A stretch of DNA of 64,000 nucleotides from Megalobrama amblycephala (Eukaryota; Chordata; Actinopteri; Cypriniformes; Xenocyprididae): contig NC_063053.1 of the NCBI RefSeq assembly GCF_018812025.1, positions 6,611,623 through 6,675,622 on the forward strand. The letters are read 5' to 3'. The position numbers were made by a program, and so were the translations under genes. Every line of letters begins with the position of its first letter. Positions within the stretch are counted from its first letter, which is position 1. The notes below the pieces were generated by a model. It searched no databases and was not told where the DNA came from. It saw only the letters and a list, made by a program, of their open reading frames with translations. This document shows positions 48,999 to 59,402 of this stretch, in pieces.

Positions 48999-49544
48999 GG
49001 ACTTTCTAAAATGCTTAACGTGAAAAACGTTTAACGTGGCTTAATGTACTAAGACAGTGATATTAAAAGACCAAACTTCATAAACATCATAATAAACCGT
49101 ACTGTACAGCAAAGCAGATGAACCCAGAATATGAACGCAATGTGTTTAATTACACATTAAGTGTTTTCCTCCCATTGAAACCGTTAAAGAAAAAGCTTAA
49201 CGCCGCTTAATGTAGCCTACTAAGTGATATTAAAAGATAAAATTCTGCACAAACCAATTTTTTCTGTATAGTTTGCTTTATTAGTATAGTGTTTAATAAG
49301 TTTGGTCTTTTATTGTAATTGTCTTAGTACATTAAGCCACGTTAAGCATTTTCTTTATGGGAAGAAAATGCTTAAATGTGTTGTGTTCATTCTGGGCTCA
49401 TCTGCTTTTCTGTACATACAGTAGTATGCTTTATTAGTATGGTGTTCACTAAGTTTGGTTTGTTAATAACACTGTCTTAGTAAATTAAGCAACGTTAAGC
49501 TTTTTCACGTTAAGCATTTTCACGTTAAGCGTTTTAAAACGTCC
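48999..49544. mobile_element. Fold-back element with 10-bp target duplication
   Basis: GGACTTTCTAAAATGCTTAA and CGTTAAGCGTTTTAAAACGTCC are inverted ends, flanked by the perfect decamer CTCAAATACT (48989-48998 and 49545-49554). The interior holds two sets of the module CTTAACGTGAAAAACG ... TTAATGTACTAAGACAGTG ... AGACCAAACTT in each orientation, so it can fold into a double hairpin. No coding content. The long duplication suggests a Mutator-like mechanism (inference). Confidence 0.82.
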
Positions 49545-49587
49545 CTCAAATACTAGTAAAAACTGTTAATTTCAAATATGGGTAAGT

Positions 49588-49726
49588 TACGGAGCCCCAC
49601 ATGACATGCAAGGAAAAAAAAGTAAATCGTGGGCACAATTCACTATTTCGTTCCCTTGATTTACTAAATCGTGCGCACGATTTAGCCTACTATTCTTTTC
49701 CTGCATGTCATGTGCGGGGCTCCGTA
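49588..49726. mobile_element. Compact MITE with TACGGAGCCCC ends and 6-bp duplication
   Basis: 139 bp. TACGGAGCCCCACATGACAT and ATGTCATGTGCGGGGCTCCGTA are inverse complements with one mismatch, flanked by GTAAGT on both sides (49582-49587 and 49727-49732). Internal CGTGGGCACAATT / AATCGTGCGCACGATTTA motifs are shared with 14122-14745 and 57428-59235. Confidence 0.88.
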
Positions 49727-49732
49727 GTAAGT

Positions 49733-51363
49733 CATACAACTGTTAAAATTTTCACCGCAAAGCCTAATAGGCCGTCTAATGGCAGATTCCAGTGTGACAA
49801 CTTACAACCAGTGTAACAACATGCTTTGATATTAAGGGCACCCTATTCTGGGGAATGGGGAAATAAATAAATAATAGGGTATTTATCCTTTGTTTTTTCC
49901 TGAGGTATAGCAGTACTTTCCCACATTTGGTATTGTAGCTTTTCTTCTTCATAAGTATAAAGATGTATTTTATCAAACCTGTATGACAGGGCATTTTATT
50001 TTTCCGGGACGTCTATGTTTGGCTTGATATTATGTGTATTAGTTACGTTAGCTGCGTGTGTGAATTGCAAGCATGCGTGTCTGAGAGTGTGCTGCCATGT
50101 GTGTCACGTCAAGGCTGCTGTTATTCGCCAACGCCGGTCTGACCGGCAAGAAAAAGATGAGCTAATCAATCATCTGTCACACTGTGCAGCAGGGAACAGA
50201 GAGAGCACCTCATGCCAGGAAAACAGATCAGGAACAGGCCCAAGAGCACCATCCTTTACATCAGACCGGAAGGAAAAACCTTAAAGACATGCGTTTAACC
50301 TTCTGATACTAGAACAAGCTGAAGAAAATAAAACAATACAAGACTAAAGCACTCCTTCCTTCAGCACAAATGAAAACTCCAGTGTGATCTTGTGTGATAT
50401 TGTTCAACATATAGCACATAATTCTACTTACTCTTTTCAATGATAATTATGCAAACTTTGAATTTTTTGACAGGTGTTCTTTGAAGTGACAACATATGTT
50501 GTGAGCATGCAAAAATAAAACAGTCAGTACACTATATGCATGTTTCCGTGGAAACCACCATCTAACTAAGACTTCTCTTTCTGTGAATCCTTTTATGAAA
50601 GAGCTTAAAGTTTGTGGGTGAAAATGAAAAACTGAATTTACTTTCTAAACCTTGAAGATAAAGTGAGAGACTATGCGAAAAGCAGCATTTGGTAGTGTTA
50701 GAATAATATACTGAATTAATTGCATGTCAAGAACTACTTTTTAAAAAAAACAAAAAAAAAAACAGATTACCCTAGATGAAAAACATTTTCAACTCTTTCC
50801 CTGCCATTGATGAGATTTCCCATCATTTTTGACACAACGCTTTCCTGCTATTGATGGGAAATCGTACAGCATCATCTCCGGATATCTGCATAATCCAGAA
50901 GCAGCAGATAGAAGTTGCTCATGCTCAAGCTAACGTGATCATCAAATATTCAATAGCATATAAAACAAACTCTCTAAAGTTACCAGGAAAATTATTAAAC
51001 CCACAAAGAGGTGTATAACTGTAAACTTTGTGGGTGTTTATGAACTCTATATTTTGATCATCATCAAGTCTTTGACAAAATGCGATTTTCTCTGTTCAAA
51101 ATGCTGTTTTTTTTTTTTTTTTTTTACCCACATTCAAGTGTTGATAAAAATGAATTAATGAAGCTAGAATTCTTTTTTAAAAAAAGCAGAGGCTCTGTTT
51201 TTTCTATTCATATATTGACTGTTTAAAACAAAATAGTCTGGGTGCCATAAAAGTTTTGTGAATATGATGGCGATGGCTGGCAAATTTTTTAAAAAACACT
51301 GGCGGTTTACTGCACTCTGTAAGTTTCTCTTTTTTATCACAAAGATATTATACATAACAAATC
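49733..51363. other. Non-coding stretch with one unexplained small frame
   Basis: An 89-codon frame at 50015-50284 begins with a hydrophobic, signal-peptide-like stretch and is cysteine-rich, but matches no family I know. Poly-T at 51108-51125. Otherwise nothing seen. Confidence 0.4.
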
Positions 51364-51911
51364 TTAAAATGCCCCTATTATGCGTTTTCGAATATTACCT
51401 TTCATACGGTGTGCAATATAGCTGTTTGTGAATTTAAAAGGTCGGCAAAGTTTTAAAGATCAAAGTGCACTACAGATAGTTATTGTCTCCTGAAAAAAAG
51501 AATCGATTCTGAACTGCCAAAACGAGTCGTCAGAAATCTCACTTCCTGTGGCATACCTACAGTACGTAACAATGTTAAAAATTTGCATAATGCCAGCCTA
51601 TGATCTTCATTGGCTGCCCGTGAACAATTTCATGAGCTGAAATTCAGATATGATAATAGGCGTTTAGTTTCCGGTACGAGCTGTAAGAGGTAGACCAATC
51701 AAAACAGACTGGGCCGTCTGACCAATCAGAGCAGAGTAGGCTCGTGGAAAGGAGGGGTTTAGAGAGACTGAATCTTTGAACCTTGCAATGTATATTATAA
51801 GAAAATTAAAGTTTTTTTTTTTCTTTTTTTTTTTTTCTTTCTCAAAACTGTGTTTTGGATGCATGTAAACCTATTATAGGAGAACTCCAAAACAAAATGA
51901 GGTATTTTTAA

Positions 51912-52826
51912 AGGTGCCCTAGAACTTTTTTTTTAAAGATATAATATAAGTCTAAGGTGTCCCCTGAATGTGTCTGAAGTTTCAGCTCAAAATACCCCAT
52001 AGATTTTTTTTAATTCATTTTTTTAACTGCCTATTTTGGGGCATCATTATAAATGAGCCGATTCAGGGCTGCTGGCCCTTTAATTGCTCGTGCTCTCCGC
52101 CCACGGAGCTGCGCTTGCCTTAAACAACATAAAAAAAGTTCACACAGCTAATATAACCCTCAAAATGGATCTTTACAAAGTGTTCGTCATGCAGCATGTC
52201 TAATTGCGTAAGTACAGTGTTTATTTGAATGTTTACATCTGGTTATGAATGAGTTTGATAGTGCTCCATGGCTAACGGCTAACATTACACACTGTTGGAG
52301 AGATTTATAAAGAATGAAGTTGTGTTTATGAATTATACACACTGCAAGTGTTTAAAAATGAAAATAGCGATGGCTCTTGTCTCCGTGACATTAGCAACAT
52401 GCTAACAAAGCATTTAGAAAGACAATTCACAAATATCACTAAAAATATCATGTTATCATGAATCATGTCAGATATTATTGCTCCATCTGCCTTTTTTCGC
52501 TGTTGTTCTTGCTTGCTTACCTAGTCTGTTGATTCGGCTGTGCACATCCAGACGTTAATACTGGCTGCCCTGGTCTAATGCCTTTCATAATGTTGGTAAC
52601 ATGGGCTGGCATATGCAAATATTGGGGGCGTACACCCAGATTGTTACGTAACAGTGGGTGTTATGTTGAGATTCGCCTGTTCTTCAGAGGTCTTTTAAAC
52701 AAATGAGATTTATATAAGAAGGAGGAAACAATGGAGTTTGAGACTCACTGTATGTCTTTTCCATGTACTGAACTCTTGTTATTTAACTATGACAAGGTAA
52801 ATTCAATTTTTGAATCAAGGGCACCT
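51912..52826. mobile_element. TTAA-flanked AGGTGCCC element, copy 3 (inverted)
   Basis: AGGTGCCCTAGAACTTTT and TTGAATCAAGGGCACCT, flanked by TTAA (51908-51911 and 52827-52830). Internal sections run in reverse order relative to copies 1 and 2. GTTACGTAAC lies at 52643-52652, with ATGCAAAT (inverse octamer) just before it. Confidence 0.88.
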
Positions 52827-52844
52827 TTAAAATAGCATAATAGG

Positions 52845-53250
52845 CAGGGGTGCACATAACTTTTTTTGGTCTGGTTCTCAAGGGAGCGCCTGGAGATGTT
52901 GCTTGGTAGCTACTCACACTTTACGCAGCACTCTTAACCTACAAGTTCATCATCATTTTCCTCCTGACTGCTCTCCTCACTATCTTCTTTGCTCTCGAAC
53001 ATGATGGATGATGATGATATTTTGTTTTTATTTTATTAACAATAATGACACAGACAACAGCAGGAATATTAGGCTGCTGTCACTTTAAGACCGAATAACT
53101 GGTTTCTTTCTCTACCGTTCACTTATGACATAGCCGAGAGAATACTTGCGAGATGTGTATTTTGATAAAATTTTGTGTGTATGTGTCCGTTCATGCGCAA
53201 GTAAACGTGAAAGAAGAATTAATTATGTGTTTGAGTGCTGTCTGAAAGCG

Positions 53251-53283
<33 letters not shown>

Positions 53284-53692
53284 CGCATGCTTCGGGTGTG
53301 TGAGGCGCGCGAGTTCCGGTTTTTTTTTTCACTCTTTCTCCGCGTTTAAAATAGTTTGAATGTGTAAACTGGCAAGACAAAACATGTTCAAAAAATAAAC
53401 TTTCACATTATGATGGTTAAACTTAGCAGTTAATTCGCAAATCACATGCATGCCGAGGTCCGTACGGATCACGGATCAACTGCGATCCGTTGCACACCTA
53501 ATAATTAATGAACACACTTATCATTATGATTGCTATCTTACCAGAGATGGGGAAAATCCTACTCCTGTAAATAAACATGTTCCTGTCCCCAAAAATGTTG
53601 GTACTCAAAAGCGCTTCCCTCCACGTTTTCTGGTATGCATTATTTATTTTTACCACGCATGCGCACCTGCACACCAGTTATGTGCACCCCTG
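52845..53692. mobile_element. hAT element with CAGGGGTGCACATAAC ends
   Basis: CAGGGGTGCACATAAC and GTTATGTGCACCCCTG are perfect inverse complements, flanked by ATAATAGG on both sides (52837-52844 and 53693-53700). 848 bp, no transposase. Contains (CT)n at 53250-53278. Frames at 53146-53710 lack domains. Confidence 0.92.
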
Positions 53693-53710
53693 ATAATAGG
53701 CACACTTTAA

Positions 53711-54535
53711 AGGATTGGTCCACTTTTAAATAAACTTTTCCTGATAATTTACTCACCCCCACATCATCCAAGACGTCCATGTCTTTCTTTCTTCAGTCAA
53801 AAAGAAATTAAAGTTTTTGATGAAAACATTCCAGGATTTTTTTCCATATAGTGGACTTCAATGGGCACCAAACAGTTGAATGTCAAAATTAGTTTCACTG
53901 CAGCTTCAAATTGTTCTACACGATCCCAGATGAGAAATAAGGGTCTTATCTAGTGAAACAATCACTCATTTTCTAAAAAAAATAAATAAAATTTTATACA
54001 TATTAACCAGAAATGCTCATCTTGAACTAGCTCTCTTCTTCTTCTCTGTTTGAATTCCTGCAGTGTAGACACTGCTAAGTGTATTACTGCCCTTCACAGG
54101 TCAAAGTTTTGAACTAATTGTTATATACTATTGAACTAGCATATTGCATATAAAAATTAGTTCAAACTTTGACCTGTGGAGGGCAGTAATACACTTAGCA
54201 GTGTCTACACTGCCGGAATTCAAATAGAGAAGAAGAAGAGAGCTAGTTCAAGATGAGCATTTCTGGTTAAACCTTTTTTCAAATGAGCGATGGTTTCACT
54301 AGATAAGACCCTTATTTCTCATCTGGGATCGTGTAGAACAATTTGAAGCTGCAGTGAAACAAATTTTAACCTTCAACTGTTTGGTGCCCATTGAAGTTTA
54401 CTATATGGAAAAAAATCCTGGAATGTTTTCATCAAAAACTTTAATTTCTTTTCGACTAAAGAAGGAAAGGCATGGACATCTTGGATGACATGGGGGTGAG
54501 TAAATTATCAGTTTATTTAAAAGTGGACTAATCCT
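53711..54535. mobile_element. Fold-back element with AGGATTGGTCCACTTTT ends and long hairpin core
   Basis: AGGATTGGTCCACTTTTAAA and TTTAAAAGTGGACTAATCCT are inverted; TTAA at 53707-53710 and 54536-54539, each shared with the neighbouring element. The arms pair over almost the whole length. The core 54010-54275 is a further perfect-looking hairpin (AACCAGAAATGCTCATCTTG and inverse) not present in the sister copy at 44135-44786. Confidence 0.88.
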
Positions 54536-54539
54536 TTAA

Positions 54540-54953
54540 AGGAAAAGTTCACCCATGTCATTTAGACCCCTTATTATTGTCTTTCTTTCATGATATACTG
54601 AATATAATACAAAAGCACTGTCTGAAAAACAGACAAAAATTTAAGTCATTCTTGATGATTAATCTTCCTCTCTGCTGTAGCTCTCAAATGTCATTTGCAA
54701 TCTCAAATATCATGTATTTTGTCACAATCACTCGCATGATTTGCTGTCAAACCTGCAAACAATCTTACAGACAACAGAACAATCTTAGTCTTTTCTGATA
54801 CTTTTGTTGTTGTTGTTGTTGTTTGCTGAAGATTGTAATATAAATCACCATTCACTTTTCACTCTATGGAAAAAGAGCAGATTATCACAGAATAAAATCA
54901 TACAGGGGTTGAAACAGCATGACCAAAATATCATTTTTGGGTAAACTATCTCC
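54540..54953. mobile_element. Fold-back MITE with AGGAAAAGTTCACCC ends
   Basis: AGGAAAAGTTCACCC at the left pairs with GGGTAAACTATCTCC at the right, flanked by TTAA (54536-54539, shared with the previous element, and 54954-54957). Internal TATTGTCTTTCTTTCATG is of the AGTTCACCC superfamily. A 73-codon frame inside has no domain. Confidence 0.75.
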
Positions 54954-54957
54954 TTAA

Positions 54958-56572
54958 GTTGAGCTAAAGTAAATTTTTTACATATGAAAAATTATGATCA
55001 ACAAATAAGAGAAAAAAGTCTTACTCTAGTCTTATTCATTTAGGGTAGCCTATTTGCAAATGTGATAATGGCTATTTTCAGTACACTCACAAAGAGCACT
55101 GTCTCAGCAGTTACCTGGGTTTTGAAAATGAACAGAATATCAAATAGAAAATCCCAAACGATATATCCAGTATGAAGGTGCAACTCAGCGATTAGCAGTA
55201 AATTGCAGATGGTGTTCATTTTGCATATCTGTATATGGCAGGGAACAGGACGCATGCGTTAAAGAGGAACTGTAATGCCATTTGTCCCTGTTTTTGAGGA
55301 GAGTAACTAGTGTTTGTTTGATGGTTCTCTAAATAAGGGAATGAAATGTTTGCCAGAGAGCTTTCAGCCTTAAAATAAGATGAGATTATATAGTGGGTTT
55401 GATTGAATAGACAACCCATTTTGAGCTAAATGGACGGCCGGAGGAATTGTGCTTCATGAACAGATGATATTTACAGGGTCTGGCTTTGCTTCTGCAGAGA
55501 ATGATAGATATTCAGGGAGAACGTCTGAATCTGCAGACATTCATATAAAGCACAATTTAAAAAATCACAAACATTTTTTTCTGTGCCAGGGTTTGGAACG
55601 ATTAGCCCCAAGCTGAGCTAGAGAAGCGGAGAATGTTGTTAGACCCAGCAATGCTTTATAAACATGAAACTTCATACTGTGTAACTCTATATGTGGCATA
55701 ATTTCACTCCTGATATTTTCATTAACAGTCTTCTGAACCCCTCATGCTCTCAGATATTGTTTGCAAAACCCATGATTTAAATGCACACTATACATAGCAA
55801 CTTGTGTTTCCTTTTAGGGAAAAGATTAACTTACTAAACCCAACAAACAAATACTGGGCTTTCAGCCCATTTTAAAAGCTGGTTACTTGATCTGAATATT
55901 TCTTAAAGATTAAATTAGCGAACAAGCTCTGTTATCAGCCTAAGCAGTTTGCTTGAGACGAAAAGACCTTACGGAGCGTTTAACACTTAAAGCAAATCTA
56001 ACACTATCACCATGTATCATAAATTACACACAAAAAAATCTCTGTTGAAAGCAAATATTTTTCATGACACTAATTTCAACTTGAAAGGAACACGGGCGGG
56101 GGAGGCTAAATGGGAGAGAGGGAATGTGAGAGAGTGACTAAGTGAATAAGGCAGGAAAGAGCGAATGAGCAAGGCTATAGAGCGAAGTGTGAGCGAGAAA
56201 ACAGATGGATGTGCTCTGTCCTTGTGTTTGAAGTTGTGCCTTTCCTCTCGGCAGTGCAGAATGTTGTTCACTCTCTTTGCTGAGCTCCCTGATAGAGGAC
56301 GGGACTTGTTATATTTGGCGCACCAGACGTATCATTGGAGAATGAATGGAGAGTGGCAGATTGAGGGCCATTTTTGGACCTATTTTTATAAATATCATTT
56401 TTATAAGTATTGAAAAATGTATAATTTACCCCAACACATCCAGTGGCGTGCATGGGTTTGTATAATGAAAGTCTACAATACCTCTAGAAATATCCCAAGT
56501 ACACAATTTAAATGTTTACATTTCAGGCATTTAAAAGAACTGGTAAAATGGCTAATAGTAATATCTAATAAG
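54958..56572. other. Non-coding stretch, no element recognised
   Basis: AT-rich, mostly unique-looking. Frames at 55040-55419 and 56062-56453 overlap on both strands without domains. Confidence 0.4.
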
Positions 56573-56859
56573 TTATAGTTCACCCAAAAATGAAAATTCT
56601 GTCATCATTTACACATCCACAAGTTATTCCAAACCTGTATGAATTTCCTTCTTCTGCTGAACACAAAAGAAGATATTTTGTAGAATGTTGGTAACCAAAC
56701 AGTTTCCATACTATGGAAGTCAATGAGATCCCATCAACTGTTTGGTTACCAACATTCTTCAAAATATCATTCTTCAAAGACAGAAATTCATACTGATTTG
56801 GAACAACTTGAGGGTGAGTAAATGATGACAGAATTTCCATTTTTGGGTGAACTATCCCT
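56573..56859. mobile_element. Short AGTTCACCC MITE, both ends present
   Basis: TATAGTTCACCCAAAAATGA and TTTTTGGGTGAACTATCCC are inverted; TTAA on the right (56860-56863). The arms include GTTGGTAACCAAACAGTTTC and its inverse, giving a near-complete hairpin of 287 bp. An 86-codon minus-strand frame reads through the MITE and is not a gene. Confidence 0.85.
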
Positions 56860-56863
56860 TTAA

Positions 56864-57249
56864 GTGTACAAAGAACTTTGAATGGCCGTCAATGGAAAAA
56901 GAATCTTTTTGGGTTCAGATGGTGTAGGCCTTGTAATGAAATTTATGAGAAGAATAATTTACATCCAGCTTAAAGTTTGCTGATGAAAATGAAAAACTGA
57001 ATTTACTTTCTAAACCTTTAATATAAAGTGAGAGACATCCAATTTCTCCAAAGAGCAGCATTAGGTGTTTTGAATAATATACTGAATCAAATGCATTCCA
57101 AGACCTACTTTTTAAGAAAAGTGTCAAAATAACACCAGAGTGTTACAGATTACCCTGGAAGAACAAGTTTAATATGGATGAACAAAAGTTACTGCACTCT
57201 GTAAGTTACTTTTTTTATCTGAAAGATTGTATACATATAACAAACCTTA
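56864..57249. other. Non-coding stretch
   Basis: GAAAATGAAAAACTGAATTT...GAGAGAC near 56985-57035 also occurs at 50620-50670, so at least part is an old dispersed repeat. No gene. Confidence 0.5.
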
Positions 57250-57503
57250 CATGAAAAGTTCACTCATGTCATTCAAACCCCTTATGATTTTCCTTCTTCC
57301 ATAAAATACAGCTAGTAGGATCATACCAACCAGTCAAGCCATGACCAGTTCTGTCATCATGTACTCACCTTCATTCTGTTCCAAGCCTGTATGAATTTCT
57401 TTCTTCAGTGGTTCTGTGGAACACTACGGGAAAAAAAATGTATATCGTGGCAACGACTTACTAATATGTCAGCTTTTTTTACTAATTCATTCCCTTGTTT
57501 TAA

Positions 57504-59054
57504 AGGGGTCCTATTAGGCCCTTTTATAAAGTCTTGATTTTGTTTTTAGGGCGTACTAGAATAGGTTTTCATGCTTTATTGTTCAAAAAGCGCATTATTT
57601 TTTCACATTTTTACAATATTACAGCACCTCTCTTCCCAGTCTGGCTCAAATGAGCCATTTATTTCCTGTTTCAATGAAGCTCCTCCTTCCAAAATACGAA
57701 ATGTGCTCTGATTGGTTAGCTGTCCCAGTGTGTTGTGACTGGCGAACTGCTACGACAGTGTTCCTGAAATGTCACATCCTTTACCATAACCGTGAGTTTC
57801 ATCTGCTCAGGTGTAAATACAGTATGTATAATATATAATATATAATATAAGTAAGCAATAAGGTACGAGAGGCTAGCCTGCTTTTATAAAACGGTTACCA
57901 CACAATACAAATATTAAAGTCAAAAATATGTATCAATGCAACTTTCATGAAGTAAACTTTCACTAAAAGCCTTCCTTCTGCCTCAAAAAATAGTCCCTGA
58001 CCGTGAATAGCAACAGAAGTTACATTATTACACCATTAGATGGCGGCAAAGAAAGTCTTTATGAGTGTGTCAGTAGCGAAGACTTTTACATTGAAAAGAC
58101 TGAATTGTTGTGAACACGGAACAAGACGCAACTGACAAATGCTTTGACTAGCGCTGTCAGTCACGGGAAAACCCCTTAATGTTAAAAGGACAGGATAATA
58201 CATCGGACATTTAAACAGATTTTTTATTATGAACATAGGACTGACCTGAAGGAAAATGTTAAATTTGAATTCAGGTAATAAACTCGCTCACTCGATCTCT
58301 TTCTCACAATACTCTTCTACATAATACAGTAAGCTTCAATGAACAATATCAATTGAGAACAAACAGTTTATGTTGCTAAGAGTGGTTGCTAAGGGTGTTG
58401 TGTAGTGATACACAGAACTGTTGTGTGAAGCGGTCATAGCCGTGTTTTATTGTGAATAAAACACAGCTATTGACCAATAAGAATCAAGGACAGGAACTAA
58501 CCGTTTTATAATGTATAATATAATATATATCAATTTCAAACCAATTTGAGCCGCATTCAGACCCTGAGAATGTTAACATGGTATGTTTTTTTGTTTTGTC
58601 ATTTTCTTATACATTTTATATGTTATACACCATTTAATCATGAATTTTGTCGGAAAACTATGGTAATACAAAAAGTTATCAAGCACAAAACCAAGGTTAA
58701 TTTTCCAAAGGGGTGGTGAACAATCTTACAAAAGCGAGAGCTTTCACAAGTTAACTTTAAAAAAAGTAAAAATGACACTCTTCGTCTTCTCTAGCACAGG
58801 TCAGCCAGGCCTCGCCCCCCTTTTCACATATTCCATGGGCGGGGATTATTTAAATGAGTAACATTGTGACTTCACAAGACCCAGAAAAAGCACATTGTAG
58901 TCCAAATGAGCCATTTGAAGTTCTTGAAAAGAGTTTCTATTAAATAAAATATCTCACTTTGGAGCCATGCAGAATTTTTTTATGATCAAAGAGCAGCATT
59001 ACACACTAACTAAAGTTGAAAAAGCATAATAAAAGCATAAAATAAACAGGATTC
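57504..59054. mobile_element. TTAA element with AGGGGTCCTATTAGG end, copy C (QFEP exon)
   Basis: AGGGGTCCTATTAGGCCCTT at the left; the right end AATAAACAGGATTC is a worn inverse. Flanked by TTAA (57500-57503 and 59055-59058). Shares with copies A and B the layout CTCTGATTGG..TGTGTTGTGA, a QFEP-type exon remnant (58542-58565), TTAAATAAAATATCTC and ATTACACACTAACTAAAGTT, while most other sequence differs. Related but distinct subfamily. Confidence 0.7.
58542..58565 (+). pseudogene. QFEPHSDP exon remnant
   Basis: In the frame of this stretch the codons read QFEPHSDP, continuing ENVNM before AT-rich sequence. Six of eight identical residues flank the same Ser-Asp-Pro as at 37400-37423, in a TTAA element of a different subfamily. 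Upstream ATG is not preserved in context. Confidence 0.45.
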
Positions 59055-59402
59055 TTAAAGTAAATTGTGTGCACGATATAATAATTGGTTCCTTCGATTT
59101 AGTAAATCTTGGCCACATAATAATAATCTATTCCCTTATTTTACTTAAATCAAAACAAAGGAACAAATTACTTCAACATGGCCACAATTTACTAAAACGA
59201 GAACACAAATTGTTAATTTCGTGTATGGGGCTCTGAAGTACGTAAAATGTTATTTTGAAGAACATTAAGGTCCAAACAATATTCCACCCCACTGACATTT
59301 TTTGAAACATCTGTTCCTATCTGTACAGGTTTGGAACAACATGAGGCTGAGTAAATGATTAAGAAATTCTCATTTTTGGGGGTGAACTAATCCTTTAATT
59401 TT

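Larger units (their letters stand above)
51368..53706. mobile_element. TTAA element with AATGCCCCTATTATGC ends, doubly interrupted
   Basis: AATGCCCCTATTATGCG at the left pairs with GCATAATAGG...CACACTT at the right (the right end is split by the hAT at 52845-53692). Flanked by TTAA (51364-51367 and 53707-53710). Contains an AGGTGCCC element (51912-52826). Host part is about 560 bp. Confidence 0.78.
57428..59235. mobile_element. Worn copy of the TACGGAGCCC family, interrupted
   Basis: TACGGGAAAAAAAATGTATA...CGTGGCAACGAC at the left and AATTTCGTGTATGGGGCTC at the right match the family at 49588-49726; the GTGTGCACGATATAATAATT and CAACATGGCCACAATTTACT sections match 14540-14700. Its left terminal CATGACATG section is lost. 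Confidence 0.55.
57250..59398. mobile_element. Degenerate AGTTCACCC-type element hosting two further elements
   Basis: AAAAGTTCACTCATGTCATT on the left and ATTTTTGGGGGTGAACTAATCC on the right form worn inverted ends, with TTAA after the right end. Inside lies a TACGGAGCCC-type element (about 57428-59235) and within that the TTAA element at 57504-59054. Outer boundaries are approximate. Confidence 0.55.
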
